50,975 bases of DNA, from the NCBI GenBank assembly GCA_020718845.1, contig DYRG01000019.1, positions 1-50,975 on the forward strand. The letters are read 5' to 3'. Under the pieces are notes generated by a model, which saw only the letters and a program-made list of their open reading frames with translations, did not search any database and was not told where the DNA came from. The stretch is from Thiomargarita sp. Its GTDB lineage: Bacteria > Pseudomonadota > Gammaproteobacteria > Beggiatoales > Beggiatoaceae. Made by a program: the position numbers and the translations under genes. Position 1 is the stretch's first letter; every line of letters starts with the position of its first letter. Shown piece after piece: positions 29,827 through 38,414 of this stretch.

Positions 29827-32091
29827 TAACCATTCTTCAGAAACATTTTGTTCTATGATTTCTGAAACAGATTTAAAATTCACGGGCAAATGCAAAGTAA
29901 AGGTACTTCCTCGTTCTAAAATACTCACTACTTGCACATCACCGCCCATCATTTCTGCAAATTGTTTTGTAATCGCCAAACCTAATCCCGTTCCTCCATA
30001 TTTACGGGTTGTCGAAGCATCGGCTTGTGTGAAAGGTTGAAATAGTTTATTTAATTGATCATCAGTCATCCCAATTCCCGTATCACTTACTTCAATCGTG
30101 AAACGGTTTTTCAAACGACTTATTCTTAATGTAATAACACCATTTTCAGTAAATTTACTCGCATTACTTAATAGGTTAAACATCATTTGTCGAACTTTGG
30201 TTAAATCGGTGTACACAAATCCTAAATCTTTGGGGTTTGTGTAAATCTCTAAATGATTAGCATTTTTATCAATTAAAGGTTGAACAGTTGAAACCACTTC
30301 TTCAACAATATTAGTTAAATTAAAGCGTTCTGGATAAACATCCATTTTACCCGCTTCGAGTTTTGATAAATCCAATATATCATTGATTAATCCCAATAAA
30401 TGACTTCCAGCGGCTTTGATTTTATTCAAATCTTTGATCATACTTGCTTCACCCAAATCGTCTGCTTCTTCTTTAAGCATTTCACTGTATCCAATAATCG
30501 CATTTAAAGGGGTGCGCAATTCATGGCTCATATTTGCAATGAATTGACTTTTATGCTGATTTGCGGCTTCGGCTTCTTCTTTGGCGTGACGGACTTCTTC
30601 AATCATTAATGCTTGCCCAGAAGCTAAGCGTTGAATGGTTTTAAGTTCCTCATTTTGAACTTTTAATTTCATAGTCGTTTGCTCGGCGGCTTTGCGGGCT
30701 TTTTGAGCAACCTCAGTCATTTGATGCGCCAAACGAGTTTCTTCACTCAATTTATCTAACACTTGATTATATCGTCGTGCAATATAACCCGCGTCTGAAA
30801 ATGATTCTACGGGAACACGCAAATCCATATCACCAGTTTGTTTCTGAATGTTCATGGTGTTTAATAAATCATAATACTCAGTTTTTACGCCGTGTTCACT
30901 ATAATTCAAACCCACTTGTTCTTGTTTTCGAGAAATGCGTAAGGGAAGATATTTATTAACGTTTTTTAAAATCAAAAATGAAACCCCAAAACCCCAACTT
31001 GCACAAATAAAAATTCCAAACAATTGCGTACTTAATAAACCAATCCGCGTGGTTTCTGGCGAAAAAGCGTCCAAAGGGGCAAAAATCGCCACCGCCAACG
31101 TTCCCCACACGCCCCCGCCCGCATGAACCGCCACCGCATCAACCGCATCGTCAACTTTATGATTTTCAAGCGTTTTTGCAATGTATAACATCAAAATCCC
31201 GCCGATTCCACCGATAATTAACGCCGACGAAGCCGAGGTTAAATGGCAATTTGCAGTGATCGATACCAAACCCGCCAAACATCCGTTCATCAAAGCCTTA
31301 ACGTCCGCGTGACCGTTGTAATACCAATTCAACGCCAACGCCGCCAACATTCCGCCCGTTCCGCCCAATAAAGTATTGATCATAATTTTGCCAACTTGTT
31401 GATTTAACGCGAAAGTGCTTCCACCATTAAACCCAAACCAGCCAATCCATAATAAAATAATCCCTAAAATTGCTAATGGAATACTGTGACCGATAATTTC
31501 ACGCGCCGCACCTTGATTGGGAAAACGTCCCGCACGCGGTCCAATCACCAATAATGCTGCTAATGCAACCCATCCACCAATGCTGTGAACCACACTTGAT
31601 CCTGCAAAATCTACAAATCCCAACTGCCCTAACCAACCATTTGAAGTTCCTTGTGCAATACCATTCCACACCCAATGTCCAAAAAAGGGATAAATTAAAC
31701 CCGAAACTAATATCACAATGATTAAATAACCAGAGAAACGCATTCTTTCTGCAATCGCTCCAGAAATAATGGTGACAGCCGTTCCACAAAACGCGGCTTG
31801 AAATAAAAAGAAAACCGCTTCAGGCATTTGTACAGCCTCAAAAAAGAAGCCATTTGTCCCAATCATCCCAAAAAATGAATGACCAAACATTAACGCATAA
31901 CCCATTACCCAGAAAATAAAAACTGCTAACCCAAAATCAGCTAAGTTCTTAATCGCAACATTAATGCTATTTTTAGTGCGCGTTAAACCACTTTCTAAGC
32001 ACATAAAACCCGCTTGCATTAAAATAACTAACAATGCGCAAATCATCACCCAACTTAGGTTTAACATTTCCATTACATTTGCACTATTCAT
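29806..32091 (-). CDS. Ammonium transporter fused to a histidine kinase (Amt-HK)
   Basis: A 761-residue fusion. Residues 1 to about 375 are an Amt/Mep ammonium transporter with about eleven membrane helices. The pore twin-His residues are both present: H169 in VVHSIGG and H323 in AVHAGGG, and [14 protein letters not shown] matches the external-gate Phe region. A helical linker (about 376-510) leads to HisKA (H523 in [11 protein letters not shown]) and an ATPase domain (DTGIGM, GGTGLGL). I use the ATG at 32091 with AGAGGA upstream. Amt-kinase fusions are known, for example in anammox bacteria, where they sense ammonium. No response regulator or glnK is adjacent. Confidence 0.93.
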   Translation of the reverse strand: MNSANVMEMLNLSWVMICALLVILMQAGFMCLESGLTRTKNSINVAIKNLADFGLAVFIFWVMGYALMFGHSFFGMIGTNGFFFEAVQMPEAVFFLFQAAFCGTAVTIISGAIAERMRFSGYLIIVILVSGLIYPFFGHWVWNGIAQGTSNGWLGQLGFVDFAGSSVVHSIGGWVALAALLVIGPRAGRFPNQGAAREIIGHSIPLAILGIILLWIGWFGFNGGSTFALNQQVGKIMINTLLGGTGGMLAALALNWYYNGHADVKALMNGCLAGLVSITANCHLTSASSALIIGGIGGILMLYIAKTLENHKVDDAVDAVAVHAGGGVWGTLAVAIFAPLDAFSPETTRIGLLSTQLFGIFICASWGFGVSFLILKNVNKYLPLRISRKQEQVGLNYSEHGVKTEYYDLLNTMNIQKQTGDMDLRVPVESFSDAGYIARRYNQVLDKLSEETRLAHQMTEVAQKARKAAEQTTMKLKVQNEELKTIQRLASGQALMIEEVRHAKEEAEAANQHKSQFIANMSHELRTPLNAIIGYSEMLKEEADDLGEASMIKDLNKIKAAGSHLLGLINDILDLSKLEAGKMDVYPERFNLTNIVEEVVSTVQPLIDKNANHLEIYTNPKDLGFVYTDLTKVRQMMFNLLSNASKFTENGVITLRISRLKNRFTIEVSDTGIGMTDDQLNKLFQPFTQADASTTRKYGGTGLGLAITKQFAEMMGGDVQVVSILERGSTFTLHLPVNFKSVSEIIEQNVSEEWLEAKSFA

Positions 32092-32349
32092 CGTCGTGTT
32101 CCTCTGTTTTAAGATGCTTTGTTTTAATATGTTGCACTGCAAAAGTTGATCCATCATGGCGCAAAGTTTATTTGTGATTTAATTCATTTAAACATTTAAT
32201 ATCCCGTTGAATTATATCGCTTTTTTATCTGTAGATTAAAACATCATTTGCAATAAATAAGTGCAAACACTTAGTTTCAATGCTTTATTTTAGTGCATAA
32301 ATACAACTATTTAATTTTATTAAATATTTAAAAAATATCACACAAAAAC
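32092..32349. other. Divergent intergenic region, no gene seen
   Basis: AT-rich spacer between the Amt-kinase and the porin genes. It must hold the Amt-kinase promoter, but I could not pick one with confidence. No open frame, RNA motif or repeat was recognised here; the porin control elements lie immediately to its right. Confidence 0.5.
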
Positions 32350-32378
32350 TTGCATTGCGAGTTGTTTTTTGATTAAAT
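32350..32378 (+). promoter_or_regulatory. Candidate sigma-70 promoter of the porin gene
   Basis: TTGCAT and TTAAAT are separated by 17 bases and abut the Fur-box-like sequence. Both hexamers are imperfect, so the call depends on spacing and position. Confidence 0.4.
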
Positions 32379-32397
32379 AAAAACGGTTCTCATTATC
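32379..32397 (+). promoter_or_regulatory. Fur-box-like operator upstream of the porin gene
   Basis: Read on the minus strand, the 19 bases begin GATAATGAGAACCGTT and match the 19-base Fur consensus at 14 positions by my count, including the first eight in a row. It lies directly after the candidate -10 and ends 22 bases before the porin ATG, a position where a bound repressor would block transcription. Confidence 0.55.
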
Positions 32398-32419
32398 ACT
32401 CGCTTTCAGGAGATGTGCT

Positions 32420-33655
32420 ATGGCATTTTTTAAGAAAAAATCTTTTCAACTCAATGTATTAACGTTAAGTTTGCTTACTGCATTTAACATTCACGCCGCC
32501 GAACCAGTGCCTTCGAATCAAAAAATTTTAGATTTGATCGAAGCACAACAAAAAGAACTCGAGGCGTTAAAAGCCCAATTGAAACAATCTGAGCAACGCA
32601 CCGAACAAAAGGTTGAAGCGGTGAGTACAATGGTTGAAAAACAGCAAACAACTTCTCCATCATGGGTTACAAATAGTCGCTTTGGTGGATATGGAGAAAT
32701 TCATTATAATAATTTAAAGAACGATGGTGCAAAAGGTGATTTGAAAGAAATAGATTTTCATCGTTTTGTACTTTATTTTGGACATCATTTTAATGATTCA
32801 ATTCGTTTCCATTCAGAAGTTGAATATGAACACTCATTAATTGGAGAAGGAAAACCTGGTGAACTTGAAATAGAACAAGCCTATCTTGATTTTGATATTA
32901 ATCCTAATTTAACCATTCGCGGCGGTTTGTTTATTTTGCCGATAGGAATGATTAATGAAACTCACGAACCAAACGTATTTTATGGCGTTGAAAGAAATCC
33001 AGTGGAAAATAAAATTATTCCTACCACTTGGTGGGAAGGTGGTGTTAATATAATGGGTAAAGTACCAACGATTGCTGGCTTACAATATGATTTAGCATTA
33101 CATTCAGCTTTAGCTGTTCCAAAAGATAATTATACGATTAGAAGTGGTCGTCAAAAAGTGGCGAGTGCAAAAGCGAATAATTTAGCAACCACTGCACGTT
33201 TGAAATATACGGGTATTAAAGGATTAGAACTTGCAACCAGTTTATATTATCAAAATGATATTTCTCAAGAGCTTGATCCAAAAGCGGGAAGTGGCTTATT
33301 ATGGGAAGCTCACGCGGATTATCAAATCCAAAACTTTAAAATTAAAGGTTTGTACGCACACTGGAAATTAGATGGAGAAGGTCCTAAAGCAACTGGCAAA
33401 GATAAACAATATGGCTGGTATATTGAACCTTCTTATAAAATTTCTGATCAAATTGGTGTATTTGCGCGTTATAATGAATGGGATAATGGCGCAGCAACTG
33501 GTAAAGAAAGTCGCTATCGTCAATATGATGTAGGTATTAATTATTGGGCGCACCCAAATGTGGTAATTAAAGCCGATTATCAACATCAAAATGGTCCTGC
33601 TGGAAGTGATTTGTATAAAGGATTTAATTTAGGATTGGGTTATCAATTCTTTTAA
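32420..33655 (+). CDS. Outer-membrane porin with N-terminal coiled coil
   Basis: A 411-residue outer-membrane beta-barrel protein. A signal peptide (ending NIHAA) precedes a short coiled coil (about 35-75, rich in Gln, Glu and Lys). About 16 alternating amphipathic strands follow (from FGGYGEIHYNN on), and the chain ends in aromatic Phe-Phe, as porins do. The overall pattern resembles OprP/OprO-like or related porins of proteobacteria; substrate is not evident. AGGAG precedes the ATG. A Fur-box-like site upstream suggests expression in low iron. A strong terminator follows. Confidence 0.85.
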   Translation: MAFFKKKSFQLNVLTLSLLTAFNIHAAEPVPSNQKILDLIEAQQKELEALKAQLKQSEQRTEQKVEAVSTMVEKQQTTSPSWVTNSRFGGYGEIHYNNLKNDGAKGDLKEIDFHRFVLYFGHHFNDSIRFHSEVEYEHSLIGEGKPGELEIEQAYLDFDINPNLTIRGGLFILPIGMINETHEPNVFYGVERNPVENKIIPTTWWEGGVNIMGKVPTIAGLQYDLALHSALAVPKDNYTIRSGRQKVASAKANNLATTARLKYTGIKGLELATSLYYQNDISQELDPKAGSGLLWEAHADYQIQNFKIKGLYAHWKLDGEGPKATGKDKQYGWYIEPSYKISDQIGVFARYNEWDNGAATGKESRYRQYDVGINYWAHPNVVIKADYQHQNGPAGSDLYKGFNLGLGYQFF

Positions 33656-33687
33656 CCATTTAGCATAGGTAGTAATCTCCAATGTTT

Positions 33688-33714
33688 GCTCCTCTTAATT
33701 GAGGAGCTTTTTTT
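33688..33714 (+). terminator. Rho-independent terminator after the porin gene
   Basis: GCTCCTC pairs with GAGGAGC around a six-base loop and is followed by seven T. It separates the porin from the FMN-binding gene by transcription unless there is read-through; that gene's GAGGA ribosome site starts right after the T run. Confidence 0.9.
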
Positions 33715-33725
33715 GAGGAAAGATC

Positions 33726-34238
33726 ATGACATTATTTTTGTTTTTAACCTTTTTTATCAGTAATGTAGTTGTTGCACAAGAAGTTTATCAAACACCAGAG
33801 GATTTTTTAAAAGAAGCCTTTCAAAATACTGTTCCAGAACCGCGTTTATTGTGGTTGACGGGTGAACGACAAAAAGTGGCTGAACAAATTTTAGGACACA
33901 AATCAACTTCTTTAAGAATCCGTTATTGGAAAATGGGAGAAAAAAGCGCGTGGATTTTAGATGAAGTGGGGAAAGACGAACCCATTACAACGGGCGTAAT
34001 AATTAATCAAGATAAAATTGAGCAACTTAAAGTATTAATCTTTAGAGAAAGTCGCGGTTGGGAAATAAAATATCCTTTTTTTACCGATCAATTTAAAGAA
34101 ACTCAATTAAAAGCTGATTTCAACTTAAATAAAACTATTGATGGGATTAGTGGAGCAACTTTATCCGTTAAAGCATTACAAAAAGTCGCTCGACTTGCTT
34201 TATATTTACATCAACAAACCGCATTAGAAAAACTATGA
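33726..34238 (+). CDS. Exported FMN-binding protein, covalent flavinylation site
   Basis: A 170-residue exported protein with a signal peptide (about 1-17). Near the C-terminus is IDGISGATLS (139-147), the SGAT flavinylation motif in which Thr (T145) receives FMN from ApbE. Such domains carry electrons outside the cytoplasm in Rnf, Nqr and several extracytoplasmic reductases. It overlaps the downstream PepSY gene as ATGA, so the two are translated together. No apbE gene is in the window. The electron donor and acceptor are not identified. Confidence 0.82.
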   Translation: MTLFLFLTFFISNVVVAQEVYQTPEDFLKEAFQNTVPEPRLLWLTGERQKVAEQILGHKSTSLRIRYWKMGEKSAWILDEVGKDEPITTGVIINQDKIEQLKVLIFRESRGWEIKYPFFTDQFKETQLKADFNLNKTIDGISGATLSVKALQKVARLALYLHQQTALEKL

Positions 34239-34969
34239 AATATTACATTCGCCGCTGGCATTATTTGTTAGGATTATTCGCCGCTATCTGGTTCATTTTA
34301 TTGAGCGTTAGCGGTTTTTTATTGAATCATACTGCTGAATTAAAATTAAAACAACGCTTTATTACAACTGATTGGATGTTAGAGCATTATGGAATTAAAG
34401 TATTGCCGATTTTGAATGGGTTTAAATTACGAGATCAATTATGGCTAACTCATTCAAAAAACTCACTTTTTTTAAATGATGTCATATTAGATAATAATAT
34501 TCAACAATTACAAGGGGCGGTTTTATTTCAAGAGCAATTTATTACAATTTTAGCAGATAATATGTTGTTTTTATTGACGTTAAAAGGAGAATTAATCGAG
34601 AAACTTAATTATTTGCCCGCCGATCCTCAAAATATTGGTATTTTTGAAAATCAAGTTATTTTAAAAACCAAAGACAGTTATTTTGTCACAAATGAAACAT
34701 TTTCTCATTGGAAACCATTCGAAAAAATAGAACAAGTGAATTTGTCGACATTAGAAATACTCCCCATAAATTTAAAAGAAAATATCAATAAAAACAATAA
34801 GTTAGGATTGTTAAATATTGAAAAATTTTTATTAGATTTACATAGCGGAAGAATATTTGGTTGGTGGGGCGTGTATGTGATGGACGCTATGGGATTGATT
34901 TTATTATGGTTAGCGGGTTCTGGCGGGTGGTTGTGGTTAAAACGACAATCGGCACTTAAAATAAAATGA
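34235..34969 (+). CDS. PepSY-associated membrane protein
   Basis: A 244-residue protein with one membrane helix near each end (about 10-30 and 215-237) and a periplasmic region between. The N-terminus RRWHYLLGLFAAIW and the later LDLHSGRIFGWWG are typical of PepSY-associated TM proteins, and their His residues could be heme ligands, as proposed for related reductases. Coupling to a flavinylated protein suggests transmembrane electron transfer to the FMN domain. Function is inferred from architecture and neighbour. Confidence 0.75.
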   Translation: MKYYIRRWHYLLGLFAAIWFILLSVSGFLLNHTAELKLKQRFITTDWMLEHYGIKVLPILNGFKLRDQLWLTHSKNSLFLNDVILDNNIQQLQGAVLFQEQFITILADNMLFLLTLKGELIEKLNYLPADPQNIGIFENQVILKTKDSYFVTNETFSHWKPFEKIEQVNLSTLEILPINLKENINKNNKLGLLNIEKFLLDLHSGRIFGWWGVYVMDAMGLILLWLAGSGGWLWLKRQSALKIK

Positions 34970-35039
34970 TGCTTTTGATTTTGCAGATTTTTTAGTAATA
35001 TAAGCAAATACTGATATTTTCAAAAAAAGGACGCAGCAA

Positions 35040-36128
35040 ATGACAGCGGAAGCACAAACGATTATGCGGTCGATTATTCAACGCATTGCAACTGGACCCG
35101 AATTAAGTAAGAACATTTCTACCGAAGAAGCGCGCGCGGGAATGAGAGCAATTTTAGAGAAACATATTCATCCTGTTCAAATGACAATGTTTCTAATTGC
35201 TTTAAGAATGAAGAGAGAAACTGATGAGGAATTTACTGGCATTTTGCACGCCGTTCGTGATTTGACAGAAACGATGATTTCCTCTGTGGATGAGGTTTTG
35301 GATATTGCTGATCCTTATGATGGTTTTAATCGGACGTTGCCGCCATCGCCATTTTTACCAGCAATATTAGCAACTTGCGGGGTTGCGACCGTTTCTCACG
35401 GCATGGAAACGCTCGGTCCAAAATATGGGATTACGCATCGACAAATTTTACGCGCTGCGGGCATTCCCGTTGATTTAACGCCAGAACAAGCAAAAAATCA
35501 ATTAGAAACAATCGGTTGGACTTATATTGATCAAAGCCAATATTGCCCCGCATTGTATGATTTAATGGATTTTCGCAACACGATGATTAAGCGGTCGGCG
35601 TTGACAACGATTGAAACGTTAATTGGTCCAATTCGTGGAAAATCAAAGACTCACGTTGTAAATGGCTACGTTCACAAAGCCTATCCGCGCATTTATGCGT
35701 TATTGGCGAGAGCGGTCGGATTTGATTCTGCGTTATTGGTTCGAGGCACGGAAGGTGGCATTATTCCTTCATTACGACAACCCGCAAAATGCTTTTATTA
35801 TCATGAGGTTGGTGAAGAACAAGAAATTAGTGTTGATCCCGTTTCTTTAGATATTCACCAAACAACTCGAGCGATTAGTTTAGGAGAAACTTCTGAGGAA
35901 ATTACTTTTACAGAGGAGAACAAAGAGATTGCATTACAACAAAGCGTTGAAATGGGTTTGGCGGCTTTAAAAGGAGAACAAAATGCAACTCGTGATGCTT
36001 TAATTTATGTGGGCGCATTATGTTTGTGGCATTTAAAGCGTTTCTCTAGTTTAGAAACGGCTGCTGTTCAAATTAGAAAGGTTTTAGATAACGGTTCTGC
36101 TTTTGAAACTTTCAACAAAGCAAAATAG
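35040..36128 (+). CDS. TrpD2/YbiB-like phosphoribosyltransferase-fold protein
   Basis: A 362-residue member of the nucleoside-phosphorylase/anthranilate-phosphoribosyltransferase fold. The N-terminal helical region (EEARAGMRAILEKHIHPVQMTMFLIALRMK, in part) matches TrpD family proteins. The PRPP-binding GTGGD motif of true TrpD is replaced by DPYDGFNRTLPPS, so anthranilate phosphoribosyl transfer is unlikely. E. coli YbiB, a TrpD2 member, binds nucleic acid. No trp operon genes are adjacent. A hairpin terminator lies just downstream. Confidence 0.75.
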   Translation: MTAEAQTIMRSIIQRIATGPELSKNISTEEARAGMRAILEKHIHPVQMTMFLIALRMKRETDEEFTGILHAVRDLTETMISSVDEVLDIADPYDGFNRTLPPSPFLPAILATCGVATVSHGMETLGPKYGITHRQILRAAGIPVDLTPEQAKNQLETIGWTYIDQSQYCPALYDLMDFRNTMIKRSALTTIETLIGPIRGKSKTHVVNGYVHKAYPRIYALLARAVGFDSALLVRGTEGGIIPSLRQPAKCFYYHEVGEEQEISVDPVSLDIHQTTRAISLGETSEEITFTEENKEIALQQSVEMGLAALKGEQNATRDALIYVGALCLWHLKRFSSLETAAVQIRKVLDNGSAFETFNKAK

Positions 36129-36136
36129 CTTAATAA

Positions 36137-36174
36137 ATTATTTAGTACCTAGCGTTTTTGAGGTACTAAATAAT
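36137..36174. terminator. Bidirectional hairpin between convergent genes
   Basis: ATTATTTAGTACCT and AGGTACTAAATAAT form a perfect 14-base stem with a ten-base loop. It sits between the TrpD2-like stop and the end of the convergent DUF457 gene. U tracts are weak on both sides. Confidence 0.6.
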
Positions 36175-36176
36175 GC

Positions 36177-36827
36177 TTATCTAAAAAATAATAATTTGCC
36201 AAAACCACTAATCGGTGGCGTGAGAAAAAATAAAGCAACAATCATTGCTGCCATAATTAAATTGTTTTGAGTATTTCTTCCGACTAATTTAAGTGCTGTG
36301 CCAAAGGATTTCTTAATGCGACGATTACTGAAATCAACGCTGTAGATTTCGTCGAGAATTAAATGAATTAAAAAACCTGCGAAAATAAAAAATCCCGCCA
36401 ACCAAGCAAATGCACTCGAACTTCTGTAAAAATAAAAGGTTAGCACAATGTAAAGAATCGCAAAAAATAATCCCGCCAATAAAGAATGAAAAATCCCTCG
36501 ATGTGAAGTAAATTTCTTAAAAGTGGGCATTATTGCGTAATAAAAAGCTAAATAAAAAATCCCGATCAAAATTGCTAATTCAATCCACGAATGCGTTTTG
36601 AACAATTGAATGAGAAAAAAGCTAAGAATAACAAAGACCAAATGCGAAACAATTCTGACAGGTCGAGAATTATCTGAATCAATATCGGGCAACATCCCGC
36701 CCAACGATCCCGCCGCCGCCAATAACAAGGCTTGAATTGCGGACACCGATCCTGTTGCCCAATAAATCAAACCGCCCACCGCACTCGCGCTTGCCGCCAC
36801 TGTGATGTGCGTTGCAAAATTTGCCAT
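36177..36827 (-). CDS. DUF457/YdjM-type integral membrane protein
   Basis: A 216-residue membrane protein with about five or six helices. It has the family's metal-hydrolase-like motifs: N-terminal NFATHITVAA, GGMLPDIDSDNSRP (45-60), HRGIFHSLLAG and LIHLILDEIYSVD. These His/Asp residues are conserved in YdjM-like proteins, often called metal-dependent hydrolases, with no confirmed activity. It lies 12 bases after the Met-rich protein gene and is probably co-transcribed with it. Confidence 0.8.
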   Translation of the reverse strand: MANFATHITVAASASAVGGLIYWATGSVSAIQALLLAAAGSLGGMLPDIDSDNSRPVRIVSHLVFVILSFFLIQLFKTHSWIELAILIGIFYLAFYYAIMPTFKKFTSHRGIFHSLLAGLFFAILYIVLTFYFYRSSSAFAWLAGFFIFAGFLIHLILDEIYSVDFSNRRIKKSFGTALKLVGRNTQNNLIMAAMIVALFFLTPPISGFGKLLFFR

Positions 36828-36839
36828 ATTTTCTTAAAC

Positions 36840-37385
36840 CTACCAAGGCATGAAGCTTGCCGCCGCTTGCATTGGCGCAGAAGCCTGATTAATGCTGTGA
36901 TTCATCGTGTACATCGAGTGGCTCATTGTATTAACCGACAACGCCATCGCCCGCATCGTAATATCCATCGTATGAATATTGGATTGCATCGGGTCTAAAG
37001 CATTCATTTTCTTAGAAATTTCAACCGTACCCGTTGTCATTGTATCCATTTTTTGGTTAATGGAAACCATTGTGCCGTCCATGTTTGACATATTAACCGT
37101 AATGGTATGAATACTATCTGCCATTCGACTGACGGTTCGGGTCATGCCGTCGATACTTTGGGTCATTGACGACACATTGCGCGCCAAACTCGCTACATCG
37201 GAGGTTAAGTGATAAATCAGAAAAAAACCATACGATGCCAACACGATAAACGCAAAAAGTGAAGGATAAACAATGAGTTCCCAACGGCGTGCGCTGGTTT
37301 CAAAATTACGGGCAAAACGCTCCATACATTCCAAAGAAACGTTGCTCGATGGCGGCGAAACAGGTACTACAGGTGTATCAGACAT
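36840..37385 (-). CDS. Membrane-anchored Met-rich coiled-coil protein
   Basis: I do not recognise a named family. The 181-residue protein has a soluble N-terminus (1-38), one membrane helix (about 40-60) and a long helix (about 64-170). In the long helix Met and Ile/Val recur at 3-4 residue spacing (for example SSMTQSIDGMTRTVSRM), the pattern of a coiled coil with methionine core positions. Methionine is strikingly frequent and no Cys is in the repeat. It may scaffold a membrane complex with the DUF457 protein; the Met could also bind copper. Both ideas are inference. Confidence 0.7.
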   Translation of the reverse strand: MSDTPVVPVSPPSSNVSLECMERFARNFETSARRWELIVYPSLFAFIVLASYGFFLIYHLTSDVASLARNVSSMTQSIDGMTRTVSRMADSIHTITVNMSNMDGTMVSINQKMDTMTTGTVEISKKMNALDPMQSNIHTMDITMRAMALSVNTMSHSMYTMNHSINQASAPMQAAASFMPW

Positions 37386-37574
37386 AAGTTATTCTCCCTT
37401 GAAATAGAGACTCCCTTCGGTGCGCTACTTTATCATTGTTAATGAAGTAAAAACGACAAATTTATATCAGAATATTACAAATTAATTATATACGATTTAC
37501 AACGCTCAAATGGCAAAAACAATTTATCGTACGATTGTATTTATTGATGATCTGAATCTATTTTGAAAAAAGAC

Positions 37575-37602
37575 TTGACACTCTCGCTAAAATCTTTATA
37601 AT
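37575..37602 (+). promoter_or_regulatory. Consensus sigma-70 promoter of the initiator tRNA
   Basis: A perfect TTGACA and a perfect TATAAT are separated by 16 bases. The tRNA 5' end lies 16 bases after the -10, as expected for a strong stable-RNA promoter. Confidence 0.9.
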
Positions 37603-37618
37603 GCCCACTTTACGTTGG

Positions 37619-37695
<77 letters not shown>

Positions 37696-37828
37696 CTTTT
37701 CAAAAGTCCCTTTCTTCTAAAACTCCTCATTAAATTTATTTTTCAAGTTCTTCAAGCGTTTTATTTTCTTAGTTGTCACAAAACGGTTATAATCTCTCTT
37801 AATTTTTGTTTATATCTGGGTAAATTGT

Positions 37829-38392
37829 ATGCCGCTTTCCGTGCCTGTTTCACGTCGCTTGTATCATAATCGGGTTATTCGCTGCATTGGCTATCGGCGC
37901 GAGGATGGTTTATGGGATATTGAAGGACATCTCATTGATACTAAAAGCTATTCTTTTCCGAGTGATCATCGCGGCGGAAAAATTTTACCCGGTGAACCTC
38001 TTCACGATATGTGGCTGCGTTTGACTGTTGATGATAACTTATTGATTCACGGGATCGAAGCCGTCATCGACTCATCTCCCTTTGACATTTGCCCAACTAT
38101 AACTGAACGTTTTCAATTACTTAAAGGCATGAGCATTGGTCAGGGGTGGAATCGTCAAGTGCACGAATTGTTAGGTGGAACAAAGGGTTGCACGCATTTA
38201 GTCGAATTATTGCGCCCCGTCGCAACAACCGCCATTCAGACCATTTACACCGCCACCCGCGATAAACCTCGTCCCGTTGCCCAAAGCATTCAAGACACCG
38301 TTCGCCCAGATATTTTAGAGAGTTGTCATGCACTTGCGACTGACAGCTCGGTCGTTCAAACCCATTGGCCTCAGTTTTATTCTGGCAGATAA
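37829..38392 (+). CDS. DUF2889 family protein
   Basis: A 187-residue protein of unknown function. The N-terminal segment (RVIRCIGYRREDGLWDIEGHLIDTKSY in part) and MWLRLTVDDNLLIHGIEAV are characteristic of DUF2889, a family widespread in proteobacteria. His, Cys and Asp residues recur in the conserved blocks. No signal peptide or membrane helix is visible. It follows initiator tRNA by about 130 bases and is convergent with the methyltransferase gene. Confidence 0.75.
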   Translation: MPLSVPVSRRLYHNRVIRCIGYRREDGLWDIEGHLIDTKSYSFPSDHRGGKILPGEPLHDMWLRLTVDDNLLIHGIEAVIDSSPFDICPTITERFQLLKGMSIGQGWNRQVHELLGGTKGCTHLVELLRPVATTAIQTIYTATRDKPRPVAQSIQDTVRPDILESCHALATDSSVVQTHWPQFYSGR

Positions 38393-38414
38393 TTAAAAAA
38401 CCGCATCCTATGGA

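Noticed and set aside
36732-36998. His/Arg/Cys-rich plus-strand frame across the Met-rich protein and DUF457 genes
   Set aside because: Its composition mirrors the antisense of Met/Asp-rich coding sequence; no ribosome site and no recognisable domain.
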